Source: Siderastrea siderea
Taxonomy: Eukaryota; Cnidaria; Anthozoa; Scleractinia; Rhizangiidae
DNA: 64,000 nt
NCBI GenBank assembly: GCA_964030785.1
Contig: OZ034975.1
Span: 48,512,069-48,576,068 of the forward strand
Direction: 5' to 3'
Shown one piece after another: positions 36,867 through 49,300 of the stretch. A program made the position numbers and the translations under genes. The notes beneath the pieces are model-generated. The model did not search any database. It was not told where the DNA came from and saw only the letters and a list, made by a program, of their open reading frames with translations. Positions within the stretch are counted from its first letter, which is position 1; every line of letters begins with the position of its first letter.

Positions 36867-37186
36867 TTAACCCTTTGCAGCCCAAATCAATTTGGGAGAT
36901 TTAGAAACTTTTAGTATATGAAAATCTGAAAAATCTGCAAAATATTCAATTTAAAACATTTGAGTACCAAATTTTCGGAATATTTACAACGATAAACGTA
37001 CTTCATGGGATGACATTGAAAACAATTATTGGCATCTCTTTACAGGTGTCAGATGAAATCCAAGATGGCAACTGATGTTGTTTTGGCGTGGGAAGTCTGG
37101 GAACTAAGATTTGAGAGTCCGCTGAGTAGAATTTGGTTGATTGTTTTCATGGCCGATATATTGGCCATCCGGTCACAAAGGGTTAA
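36867..37186. mobile_element. piggyBac-type MITE (TTAACCCTTTG ends)
   Basis: The left end TTAACCCTTTGCAGCCC and the right end, reverse-complemented, TTAACCCTTTGTGACC face each other about 320 bp apart. TTAA targets with CCCTTTG-like ends are typical of piggyBac-derived MITEs. No coding content. Confidence 0.75.
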
Positions 37187-37470
37187 TAACCTTCATTAAA
37201 ATGATTACATTTCAGACACTTCTGGGTTTTATCTAGCAACAGAGTCCTTATTGTGGTAATAAAGAAAGATGGCAAATAAAGTCCGTACTTTTGCCTGAGT
37301 TGACACGGAAACCGCGCGGCGGTCAAAGAGCAAAAGCTGTGGAACTGTTTCCAATTGGTCTGTTTTAAAATAAACCAAAATTGAAAAAAATTCCAGAAAG
37401 GTTCTTGTTAAAAAAATACAAATGCAAAAATAATAAATATAAACAAATCAAATAAAAAGGAGCATTTGAT

Positions 37471-37542
37471 AGCCTTGTGGGAGGGTCGAACTCCCGACCC
37501 CTGGTTTACGAGACCAATGCTCTGCCACTGAGCTAACAAGGC
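37471..37542 (-). tRNA. tRNA-Thr (anticodon CGT)
   Basis: On the minus strand a full 72-nt cloverleaf can be drawn: acceptor GCCTTGT pairing with ACAAGGC plus discriminator T, D arm with AGCTCAGTGGCAGAGC (A box), anticodon stem TTGGT/ACCAG with loop CTCGTAA, and T arm GTCGG-GTTCGAC-type loop (B box GGTTCGA-like, here AGTTCGACCC). The anticodon CGT reads ACG threonine codons. There is no intron, and no CCA is encoded, as expected in a eukaryote. A short T run suitable for polymerase III stop lies a little downstream (near 37465, cttttt on that strand). Confidence 0.9.
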
Positions 37543-38762
37543 GAGCTAACAATAGAAATATCAAAATATAAGTCAAACAACTTTGGCTGCCAGGTGCTAA
37601 TTTGAGGAAAGGTAAAGAATTTGCATCACACAAGTAATATGGATAAATGAATGCATTAATACCTCTTTTGTTGCGTAAAATCTTAAATATCCCAGGAGAT
37701 CCATCATATGATGACACCAGAAAACAAAATATTAAACAGAAAACCTATACTTTTTAGTACAGGCTAAATGTGACAAAATGAATTCAATACCAAAAATTTT
37801 AAATGGCTGTATTTGGCTGTTATACCTCCAAAACGGGTTGATTGTTTCATTGGGTACCCTAAGAAACAAATAAAAACAGGTAAAAATACATTTCAAATAT
37901 AAACACAAAATGTTCTCAGGTCAAAATCACTGCTCAGACAATAGCATGCTTACAATGAAGGCGCAAATAAGTTAAACATGGATTTCGACAGAAATGCTAC
38001 ATACAATACAAACCATTTCAAAGTCAATTCATAGACTCGCGTCTACACTTCGAGATCCTTGTTTTCTTTAGCCTGAAAGGAAAGGTTATTTATAGCAAAT
38101 TTCATAGCCGGTTTGTTGGCGAAGAAGATGAAAAATTTAAAATGTAATTAAATTACACTACTCATGGGAGCTTGTAGCAGCTCGAAACAACAGTGGTACT
38201 ATTGCCCCTCGTCTTTCAACAGCTTGTCTCTGTTGCCATAACTTTAAAGAAACAAAGAGAAACAAAGAAAACGTTCTTTGTTTTTATAAAAGAAGCGCTA
38301 CAAATAATTTTGAATGGTGAATGATTTTAGCCAATCAAAGCGCGCGTATTATACCGTTTATCTTCTAAACCCTTAAATCAGACTAGATTATATCATCTTA
38401 TTTGATTTCCTCAATATATTTTTATTACTCTGTTAGTTTATATAATGAGTATGCTTTCCATTTTCTGTTTGTTGAGGGAAACGTTTGTGAATGAAGCGCT
38501 TAACATTCTTCGTAAAGAGTTTCTGTTACCATGAAAACTAAAATGACATCAACGTTTTCTCTCTATCGTAACACGATCGAATTGTTACTGAAAATTGTTT
38601 CCCTCATACGAATTTGAATGTGTCTTCGTTTTCAGCGCAGCCAGACGAATATAAACGAAGGAGAAAATTTTGAAATTCAGAAAGTTAATAAGGCGAGGTT
38701 ATTAATTAGCCTCATTTATAATCTTGATTGCAATGTGGTATTTTCAAATGAAAAAGGATATG

Positions 38763-41700
38763 ATGCGATCTTCGAAAATCAAGATTTTTTTCCGAATTTT
38801 GGATACACTCTCTAGCGTTCTTTCCGTATTAGCAGTGCTGTTAATTTACCACCGCTTAACAAGAAAACCATTTGAATGTGTTTAACAACATGGAATGGAA
38901 AAAGGCACAAGAAGATATGGAAGCAAATCCATCCACAACGAATAATCCCAAGGATACTAACATCGTGGGCCAATTAGCCGTACAAGTCTGGCCCAACGTT
39001 TGTGGCGGTAAATTATCTAATTTGTTAAACTCTCCTTTCTTCCCTCGGTTTTCTGAAGAGTCGTATTTTATTTCTAAAAGCAGAGCACAGCTAAATAAAA
39101 CCAACTACGGCCAGCGTATAGTCGGCTATTTACATCCAAAGGAAACAGGTTATTACATGTTTGTCTTGTATTCTGATGACGGTTCGGAGTTTTGGTTTGG
39201 CACCAATGAAAGCACAACAAGTTTGAAGCTCACCGCAAGTGTTGGATCGCGGGACAGGATAGGAAGGGCTCCAGTTGGAGAAATACGCTTCGAGTCTCAA
39301 ATAAGCGAGGACTTTCTTTTGGAAAAGGGAAACAAATATCCACTGGAAATAACTCATCTACAAGGCACCGAAGCGGATTTTGTGGAACTTCAATGGATTC
39401 GCCCTGGAAAGCACTATCTGGAGATGATAACATCAGAGTACATTTCGCATTCTACCGACTTCCAATCATCGTCCAAAACAACTAGCTTGAAGGCTGCAAT
39501 GAGCCAGCCTAGCGTTGCTATGGTAACTAAGTTCTATCTCGTGGCATTTCTCACGGATAGTATCGTCAAAAACACACTTCCCGCGTGTAGGTACACGCTT
39601 CCGGTCTCAATTAAACCGGAGGTACCTCGCTTTCACGCCTATAGAGATGTCAAGGAAGTTACCATAGTAACGAACGAAAAAGCAAATAAAGGAAAGCAAA
39701 TCAAGAAGCAAAGAAGGTCGTTGAACTTTTCATGGCGGGACTTGAGAAGATCTTTCCCAAGTGAGTCTTACTGTAATTTAAGAATGGCAAATTGAAATTC
39801 AGTGTAAAAGAAATGACATAAGAAAATGAATGAAAGCTGCTCAAGAGTATTTTCTTGTAGTGGTGTTCATGTTTTTTATTTTGATATTTTGGAACGTTTT
39901 GCAGATTTGTAGGTTAAAATTTAAAGGTCAAACCCTTTTTCTTTATTTTCTTGACCAGAAAATACACCGTTGTGAGGCTGTTTAACCTTGAACGTATCCC
40001 AACAGGGGAAGCGAGCGGCTCAGTGCTTTATCTTTTGGAACTTGAGTTGGGCTGTGACGCTCTGGACTATACGGAAAGAGTAACAGAATACGTGTATCTA
40101 AAGAACAATGACAAAGAAGACACACAAAGCAATGACGCACAACTTTGCTACCTGCAGGACCTGGGCTGGAATAAAGAAGCTGTGGTTCACGTGATTCTTA
40201 CCGTAAATCACGAAGGTCAGCGGTTGCATCGTTTTATAGAAAAACTCGAACAAATCTTTAAAGAAAGCCTTGAAGTTGATTTTCGCCTGATAATTGTACA
40301 CTTTGGCAAATCAGGGTTGGACATAGAGAAAATTCTTCAGGGAACTTTGATACAGAAGCACGTCGTTCTAGAGTTAGAAGAAGAATTTTCAAGAGCTCGA
40401 GCCATTAATTCGGGAGTTAACTTGATCCAAGATCCACAACACATTCTCCTCACCACTGATGTTCCCATGGATTTACCGGCTTCGATTTTCCATGACTGCC
40501 GCAAGGTGAGCTCTTAAATTTGATGTTATATGTTTATCGCACCCAGGTCTTCTTCGGCTAAACCAACCGTGTAGCCGGACTCAAGGCCGAATTATTGAAG
40601 CGATTTATGCAGCGACTAGATTTCGATGTAAGCATAAAGTAAGTCAAAGCTTCCTTCGGGAGTACCCTTCACAGAGAATGTGGGTTACTGTCTATCCAAA
40701 TGAAAACTGCTGATCAATGGCGATCTTGTTGCAATTTGCACCGTGTTTACACGGGCTCATATCGCTACAAACTCGCGTTAAGAGCATGGAAACAACTCGC
40801 AAGCTCTGCTTTGTCGATCAATTGGTTGTTTCTACTCTCCGTAGACAACCCGCAAACAGAAAAGGCTCTACTTCTTGTTTGTTAGCACAAAGTTTGTGGT
40901 TAGTAAAAAAGCAGAAGAATAACATTCTAAAAAGAATATTCCATGCATGTTTTTTTCATGAGGAGTATAGGTGAACGGATAGTTATTGGTTGTTCTTTTC
41001 ACTCGCAACGTCACTCCACGGAACTCGTCATAAACTCAGTAACCATTCGTGGGAAAAATGAGACTAAAAACCTTTTTAAATTTAACTAACTGACCCTTGA
41101 TTCTCAATCAATTTCAGTTTGTTCGCCTGTTTGGCTTTCAGCACTGTATAGAAGGGAAAATGGTCTTCGCACCAGTCTTTTATGCCTTAAACTGTGGGTC
41201 GTATCCTGATAAACCTCAGGGATCGTGGTGTAGTCATGGCTACCAAATGATTGGTATATATAAGAGAGACTGGGATCGGATTGGAGGTGAGTAGTATTAA
41301 AGAAACATCCGTTACGTTGGTTAGTTTTCTTTCTTGATTGTAATAAAAGTCTGACTTGTGTTCCACAGTAGATTATCAAAAGAGGATTTAAAGGCAGGAC
41401 AAACTAATTTCAATTATTCTTATTGCCAACGAGGCGCGCAGTTGTTTTATTATGGAGAAAACTCCTGGGTTGCTTGTAATGATTTAAAGGTGCCAAAAGA
41501 AACATATTAGTTAAAGTGGAAACATTTGTTTGCGATCATAGGATAAGAGCTGATATCCTCACGTCCATGCTCATATCCAGGCCGGGGGCCGTGTCCATAA
41601 TAATATATAATGTAGAAGGAAGGTGGTCGTGTTTGTCGGATGTTCGATGTGAAGGTTGTTGGCTCAAGTCTGGTCTCTGCTCTCCTGTTGTTTCCCTCTC

Positions 41701-42820
41701 TTCAGCACACGCCTCCCGCCATTCGCCTTCTGTGTACCCGCTCTTCTCCCCTCCGTGCCGTTTCCATTTCTTCTCTCCGTGTTTTTTTAAGGAGCCTCTG
41801 TAGAGGAGACAGAGGAGACTGCAGTGTACGTTTGGGTTTACCTCGGTGTAAAAACCTGACAAAGTTTTCTTTGTTTGTGAGTTATCGTTTTGCTGTAAGT
41901 TGTTGTTTAAAATGTTTTGTTTTCTTTGTCTTACTTCATTCGTGCCGGAGTTTCACAGGTTCTTACACCGAGGTAGAACCGTACGTTGAAGTCCTGGAAA
42001 GAATCTCTTTATTCCCTCACGAGTAGTGAGCGTTGCCCTAGTAAGAAAATGTGGACTACACGAAGAAAAGAGAATTTCTTTGATCTTGGTGGGCCCGAGC
42101 CCACGCTCCCCCGATTTTGAACATCGACGATCTACCGACCAAACTACGAGGCCAGACGGGGGCAAATCGTGAGAGTTCGGGTTGGAGGGGGGAAGGGCAA
42201 GTGCATCGTAGAGACTTACTATTATCCCCTAGCTACTTTTATCCCTTCTAAGGGGAGGCGTACACCCAATTCATGTATGTAACACACCAGTCTAATAAAC
42301 TGTGTTAGTTGAAGCATGGCCAATATGGGTATTTTTGTGGAATTTTCGATCGCTTTTATTTAAGAAAGGTTATCTTTTCTATCGTCTAGTGTTGGCTCAC
42401 ACCCATGTGATGGAAAAAAATTCGAAAGTGGAATGATAATGTAACAACATCGCAAAATGGACCAGCAAGTCACTGAAAAGTTTTGTTTTCTATTTTTTTT
42501 TTCAGATTTTCACTCTGTGTGGGCAGCGAAAACGAATAAAAATCGACATGTGGGAAAGAAAAATGATTTTAAAGTGCCGGTTTTCATATAAAAAGGCAGA
42601 AAATTAAAACTTATTTACATTTTCGGTTTATTCAGGATTGGAAGAAGGGGTAAACGATGAGGAGGCGACCTGGGACCTGGTGGATCGCATCTTATCACGC
42701 GGACTGCACGTGGCGCGTGCGGAGAGCCCGAACCTGTTTCGCTTGTTCTATCCTGAGTCACGTGACTCACAAGAACCAACCGGCGTTTATAAGAGATCGG
42801 GCTTTTTTCGAAGAGAATGA
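38763..42820 (+). CDS. B4GALNT3: PA14-containing beta-1,4-N-acetylgalactosaminyltransferase
   Basis: Exons on the plus strand: a signal-anchor frame 38763-38884 (MRSSKIKIFFRIL, then a ~20-residue hydrophobic stretch ending LLIYHRL), a PA14 exon opening at about 38857, then 39959-40505, 41118-41286 and 42636-42820 (stop TGA). The PA14 part has NYGQRIVGYLHPKETGYYMF, then SDDGSEFWFG and FVELQWIRPG, matching the PA14 domain of B4GALNT3/4. The C-terminal part has LLTTDVPMDLP, a MVFAPVFYALNCG block and TWDLVDRILSRGLHVAR, the conserved GT domain of the CHGN/B4GALNT family. The enzyme would be a type II Golgi protein adding GalNAc beta-1,4 to GlcNAc on glycans. At ~620 residues it is shorter than the ~1000-residue vertebrate proteins, lacking much of the middle. 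Two oddities: the anchor and PA14 frames are offset by one base, and the best donor at 39761 is out of phase with the next exon. It converges with the ZIP gene. Confidence 0.85.
41540..42300. other. Repeat-bearing part of the last glycosyltransferase intron
   Basis: Holds a short inverted pair (acctcggtgtaaaaacctga at about 41840 against ttcttacaccgaggtagaac at 41961) and a tRNA-like SINE head at 42056-42165. The open frames here are not coding. Confidence 0.4.
42056..42165 (-). repeat. tRNA-derived SINE head (degenerate)
   Basis: Minus strand: cgtctggcctcgtagtttgg, tcggtagatcgtcgatg, then gtgggctcgggcccacc. The layout fits an A box, an anticodon-like arm and a decayed B box. It is not a functional tRNA because the B box lacks GTTCGA. 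Confidence 0.45.
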
Positions 42821-43315
42821 ATGATTGAACTTGCGTTTAATGATAACTTTCACCTATGGAGTTACACTATATTGAATTACATTAAATTAGAATGTTTCTA
42901 ATTTTTCTTATGACTATTATTCGAATCAAATTAGCCACGTGTAATATCTGGCTTCGTTTACAGAATATTTTACGAGTTATTCTACTCTACTTTTTCTACT
43001 TTTCCCCATATGCACATATTTTTCGTTTTAACAGAAACTCCTCCAGGTTTCTGGTTTTACTTATAGTGGGAATGGAATAAGACCTCCACCCCCCTCCCCC
43101 CCCAAAAAAACAAAATATTACAACAATTGTATCAAAAATTACCTCTTTTATAAAACCTTGTACAAGCCTTATAAAAAGAGAAAAGCTAAGTCAATAGAAT
43201 TACACTGGACTGGGGTGCCATAAAACAAAAGCGAATGACATCAATGGCGACACTTAGATTCGATCCTCAATTGAAAATCGCTCAATTTCAAAGAAACGCT
43301 ACTAGCAAGTATCGA
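42821..43315. other. Convergent intergenic spacer
   Basis: Less than 500 bp between the stop codons of two converging genes. A C run followed by an A run lies at 43088-43110. I see no further gene. Confidence 0.5.
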
Positions 43316-46300
43316 CTACTGTAACGCTCCTCGTATTTTGTCTTCAAAAGCTGCCAGCGCCATCATTATACCGAAGCCGAGGAGAAGACCCATGTTTTGT
43401 AGAAATACAAAACAACGTTTGTTGTCTGATCTAGATGATATAGAAGTAAACATCTCTGGAATCTACAAAGTAAATAAATAAGAAAACAAAAACAATGGTT
43501 GTGAAAACATGACTGTCAATTAACAGTGGGATTTTCTAGGGTGAGGACATTTAAATTTTGTGATGCTGTTAACTGGAGTTTAATTGGGAGCCGTTACACA
43601 GAGTATTGCTCAAGTATGAGCACAGCATATTGTCCAAAATGGGGTAAGTTTGGAGAGACATTGATCACGCACATCCGAAACGCTTTTCTCTTCTTACTAG
43701 TATTTAAAGAAAAACAGCACTTTTCTCACCGTTTGCGATGAGTCCTAGGTTGAACTTTTACTTACATCTGATGTTACCTCAACTACGTTTTTCAATGCGC
43801 AGCTAGCATAAGGAGCTTAACATGACGTGTTCACCAGTACACAAACCTATTATTCTTTATATTGAAATATATGTGAATTTTCCCTTCTTTAAAAACATCA
43901 TCTCTATCATCAGTATAAATTAGCTCTCTAATTCCCACTCACCATCTCGGCTAGAGCGATATAAAGAAACATTCCCGCTATCACAGCAAATATCCAAGCT
44001 GTCAGATTAAGACTGGCGCCAAGAAAAGCGCCTATCACCACGCCTGCATAGGAGCAGATGTAACAAAGGCAGAGGAGGCACAGGGCTCTACGCACAGGGA
44101 CACCAGACGAGACGAAAATGGCGAAGGTACCTGAAGACCACATATTTACGCAGATTTAGGTTAGGTTATAAGGTGTGATGTAGAGGAATATAACTGAGGT
44201 CTCAGACAAACAGGTCAGCATATCTATTCAATAGTTTAGGTTTTTTTTTTTCAACACGTCAGACACCTATAGGCATCCTGTTAAATGATGCTGATTCAGC
44301 TTTTTTTTATCCTTGGGTGTAAATGACCATGCTGAATTCGTTTGGCCAGTACGCACAGCATCGTTTAACGTAGTTGTATCACAGTTCAACGGAGTTGAAT
44401 CTGTTTCACTTAGGCAAGCAACAGTGTAAAGTTTGTGGAGGTTTGTGTTGTGAAAGCAAGAGATTCGTTTGTCAACTTATGTTTGGCGTGTGAAAACGCC
44501 TGCTTAACCAGTAAACATCACTAAGTAGATATTCCCCATAGTCTGTTACAAATGCGAATGTGATTGGCTTATTCACTAAACTCAATTCGCTAACAGACAG
44601 CGTGCACTAAGTCCTTGGAAAGTAAATTTCATTTTGATGTTTTCTGACGATAATTAGACTCCTAGAAAACGAGAACAAGTAGTGTAATTGTTATTCACTC
44701 AGAATAAAACGCTTATTAGAGAAAAAGAACAAAAACAAAAACACTTAGGACAAAACAATATAACCCCTCTCAAAAGTGAAACTTTCATGTGCCGAATCTA
44801 ATGACAATGAACAAAAGTCACTTTTTCGGTTAATCATTTATTAAGTTCGGCACATGAGAAGTTCGACGTCTGAATCGGACGTATTCTCCTACCCACTGCA
44901 TGAGGTATTTCATGAAAAAGCACGGCAAGTGAGGTGCTGAGTCCATCTGCGGCTGAGTTAGAAAAAGCTGCTCCAATAGCAAGGCCATCACTAGCTGTGT
45001 GTAAAAGCTCGCCTAACAATATCATCAATATGACAGCTTTGTTGTTTTTAGGTGCAGGCTGTTTATTTTTGCTTTCAGTGCCTTGCTGTATTAGCTGCAA
45101 ATTCTCACAGTTTTCAGGGGATATAACATGCGAGTGAGAATGGCCACCCTAAAAGATGAGAATAGGTGAATGAGAGGCTGTGTGACACAACTGCAAGTTG
45201 CAACGGAGAGTAACTCAAAACATTTGAAACGGGACGAAATTACAGTCAGTCAATAAGTCAGTCAGTCAGTCAGTCAGGGAGACAGTCAGTCAGTCAGTCA
45301 GTCAGTCAGTCAGTCAGACAGTCAGTCAGTCAGTCAGTCAGTCAGTCAGTCAGGCAGGCAGGCAGGCAGACAGACAGTCAGGCAGGCAGGCAGACAGTCA
45401 GTCAGTCAGTCAGGCAGACAGTCAGTCAGGCAGGCAGGCAGACAGTCAACCAGCCAGTCGGTCAGCCAGTCAATCAGTCAATCAGTCAGTCAGTCCGCCT
45501 GTCAACCAGTCAGTCAGTCAGTCAGTCAGTCAGTCAGTCATTCAGTCAGATGGTCAGTCAGTCAGTCAGTCAGTCAGTCAGTCAGGCAGACAGTAGGCCA
45601 GTCAGTGAGTTAATAATCAGTATTGTCATTTCTCACCTCCATGGAGTGGAAGAAAAGGTGAAAAAGATAAAACATATAGACACTGCAAACTATCAGCAAC
45701 GAACGCCATAAGACCACTTGTCCGTCTGGACTTTTTCCGCCATGCTCACGGTGGAAATCAGGGTTTAAGGCCTATGAAATTAACCATAAATATGCTTAGC
45801 AGAACGCTCCTTCGTGTATTATCAGGTATTTTGCTATACATACAAGTTGATTGTAATTGGTTTGAACTCAGGAGTCATATCATAGGTCGGCAAATGATGA
45901 TCGTCCGGGTGAGTGTAGTCCTGAGAAGGCCGGAGTATTTGTGATCACATTGACTGACAATTCGGCAACTTGAGCGGAAGTCATCATCAGAGTCAAGTGA
46001 ACTGTGAATCGTCAGTAGATGTTATAAGACTCAGGGCGATGTCCTCATTGCAAAATTTTGGATTTATCAACTGAGTTGATAAAGTAAATTGGCCACCGTA
46101 AAGAGATTGAAAGCTGATATTTCGAGCGTTAGCCCTTCGTCAGGATCTCGTGATGTTAACGATCGTCTGTCAATTAAGCCGTGATGTTAGTGGCTGTGAA
46201 GACTGTAGAACGTGATTGGTGCGTTTCGATCCGTCTTTTGTTAGTCGAATGCCCGTTGGTCTGTTGTTAGTAAAATTAGTCGGTTTGTCTATTGTTTGTC

Positions 46301-49300
46301 CGTCTTGTTATTGTCGTCAATCAGTCGTTTGTAAGGTGCAGGTAGCTGTTGGCAACGGTTCAGTGGTGTTTGTTCTAAGTTAGTAAACTAGCTTTTCAGA
46401 GTGATTCGTTGATAGTACAACATTCAGCAGAGTCCCAGTCGATTCTGTGGTTTGTTTTTAAATGATGCTCAGCAATGTGATTGTTGATATCACCATTTCT
46501 AGTCGCTCGTTTGTGTTCAGTCGGCGGGATGTTCAAATTCCTGCCGCTCTCACCAGTAAAGGCGTGCTGGCAGTCGCAGCATTTGATCTTATAAACAGCT
46601 CCCTGTCTGTCGCTCAGTTCGTCTTTATCTAACGTTCGTCAGCAGCTGTCGTAAAGTGGTGATAGGTTTGTGAGCAAAGCAGATGTTGTAGGGTTAATTG
46701 TGGAATTCGTGCGATATATAGTTTCAGAAGTCCCTTTGATGGAAGGTATGGTTGCAGTAATGACAGGTGTCGCGAAAGTGTTCATAGCGTTCGGTTCGGA
46801 GTTTCTGTAAGTGTTGTGTCTGATGCAGTACCGGCTGTAATTGTCCTTATTGAAAACGTTTTCTAAGTACTTGATTTCGTCCGTTAAGCTGGCGGGTGAG
46901 TGGCAAACTAGTTGCAACTCACCCCCCCCCCCGAGTAGTTTGTCGTTATGTGTCGGTTTTCTGTAAAACGCACCAATCACGTTTTACAGTCTTCACAGCC
47001 AATAACAGCACGGCTTAACTGACCAACGACCCTTAACATCACGAGATCGTCGACCAATCAGGACAACGACCAAAGACTTGTGACATCCACTGATGATTCA
47101 CTTGACTCTGAGGATGACTTCCGCTCAGGTTGTCGAAACGTCAGTCAAAGTCATCACAATCAGTCCTTCAGGACTACACTCACCAGGGCGATCATAATTT
47201 ACCGACCTACATATAAATTGATAATAACTTTTGATTCTTTGCATGAAATCTTTAAGTGCACACAATTGAAAGCTACTGAGCAGTACTTACCTGGGTTACC
47301 GTTTATTATGCGCGGCTATAGGTGGTTCCCTAACTTTTGAGTCTGTGAAAATGACCATTCAAATGAAATCTAATTGTTAAGCACTACTTTCTGGAGATGC
47401 TTATCGCCTTTTCAACCTGTTTTTCAAAGTGGCACGTAACGACAATACCGGATTTCTGATTTATTATCCTTAGAGCGCTTTTTAAATGCGTGTCGTAAAA
47501 CCAAAACCAAAGTAATTACCCCAGCCAATCACAACAATGAAGAAATTACCCAATGAACCAATCAGAACTCGAAGCAAATACATGTAACCGGCACCAAGCG
47601 CGGGAAAACGCGTGCGAGCAAGTAGCGATTCGTTTGAGTTTTACTTCTGATTGGTCGAGAAAGTGGTGCGAGATTTTTTAACCAATCACAGAGTGAAGTA
47701 AAGCAAAACCAAAGCTAACAGAGCTAAACGCGAATTACTTTCGACACTCAATTGAAAACCGCTCTAACAAGTAAAGAGTGGTTAAAGTTACTAACGTGGG
47801 GCATGAGATGAAAGATCGCGTCTCCCGCAAGGCAGGCAGCTCCTAGGGCCATAAGCACTGTGATCACGTGGTCTCGATATCTCCGCAGTGTGGGGCATAT
47901 CACGGCTGATGACAATATTGAGGAGATGAAAATGATTGTCTGTGCACCACATCCTTGGGAAATAGCTGTCGAGGGAAGTATTAAAAAAATCAGTTTAATT
48001 ATTAAGGAACAAGCAAACTACTGGTAAACGATTCGGTGTCAGAAACATCGAACGAGGAGTTTAGGAACAATTAATGCTTTTGTGTGCAGATTTGTCCCCT
48101 GAAAACACGAGCTGGCTAACTTTAAACTGAGTTCGCTAACACGCCGTTTGAAAACTTACACCTTAAGTTCTTTAAGCTGTCATCTTCAGTTCAGATTGGC
48201 TCACTTACTTATTCTAGTATTCAACTGGTGGTTAAAAAGATTTGTTCTCGAAACTCCCTGACGCAAGCTTTAAATCTGGAGAAAGTCAAGGACTGGCGAC
48301 AGAAAAAAAAATCTGTGTGCTCAGAATTATAGCTCGTTCCCAGATTCCACCCGCCTGTTTCTTTACATGTAATTAAACAACCATAAGATCGAGTGGAAAT
48401 GAAAATATACTTTCTTTAAGTTCCAGGATGCACCCGCCATAAATCAGTGCGGTAATTTAAAAGTTAATACCTTCGTTAGCTCTCAGTCCTTTAAAGCATG
48501 GCTCGCAGCACGTATTTCATTAGAACGCATAATATGCGGTGATAAAGCACTCTTGCTTCAAGACCAAGATTTGTGAATAGATATTAATGTTAAAACCAAA
48601 GTAACAAGTAACACCTTTGAATAATCCTTTTGTTCTGACGATTTTCTTTCTAAGTAACTTAGACCATAATATGAGAGAATTTAGAGGGGAATCAAGAGAT
48701 TGGACTCATCACCGAGCAAATATTATTTCACCAAAACTTTTTCTAGTTTACAGAGCGTTTTGTTAATGACATTTTGACTGTCAAGAGGTGCTTATTGTAG
48801 TCACATAGCTCACCGAGAAGGAAAAAACCCTTAGTAACCTGACAGCTTGGTAATATTTAAAATACAGTCTCGTAATATGTTGGATAAAAATAAGGCAAAA
48901 CAATTGAGATATAAATTACTAAACGAAGTATGGCCTTTTTATTGTCGAATTTGCAAATTTGAGTCAGTTATTGAGAATGTTGCTGTCAAATCTGTTGGGA
49001 TGAAATCCCTCCAGTTCGGCTAATATTCAAATAAAAACTGCTGAGTGAGTGCGTTGATGTGTTTGTCCATTTTCAATTTCCCTAAGGTAAAAGTTCTTCT
49101 CGATTTTTTAACTTACCACTGACTCAAACCTTGGAGAACAATTAATATCGGCAGTTAATTAATATCAGCTGACAAAGGCTTTAAATGATTATTCACATGG
49201 TTGACGAGGGAATTAAACGGAATTATTTTCTTGACAGAGGCAAATGCTTTATATTTTAAAACTCGACATAATATTAACTATGCATATATCGATTCTAAAT

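Larger units (their letters stand above)
35031..38762. other. Intergenic stretch with MITEs and one tRNA
   Basis: Upstream peptidase exons should lie here if the gene was once complete, but I could not find any on the minus strand. The stretch holds two MITEs, a TTA microsatellite and a tRNA-Thr gene (all listed separately), plus a block of short related cttcgga repeats at 35920-36030. Confidence 0.45.
45850..47210 (-). mobile_element. Penelope-like retroelement, 5'-truncated, flanked by inverted arms
   Basis: The coding remnant is on the minus strand, from about 46985 to 46260. It starts in the reverse transcriptase thumb (FYRKPTHNDKLLGG, then TDEIKYLENVFNKDNYS) and continues, after a frame change, into the GIY-YIG endonuclease (VYKIKCCDCQHAFTGESGRN, then TEHKRATRNGDINNHIAEHH and DWDSAECC). 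A stop follows INESL and the frame then shifts (FTNLEQTPLNRCQQLPAPYK). Inverted copies of terminal sequence surround it: 45850-46225 against 46970-47210. Both arms carry hammerhead-type sequences. PLEs with GIY-YIG domain and hammerhead motifs are established. The copy sits in a ZIP intron and cannot move by itself. Confidence 0.9.

Noticed and set aside
47080..47340. 86-residue plus-strand frame
   Set aside because: It covers the hammerhead-bearing Penelope arm and a dispersed repeat copy.
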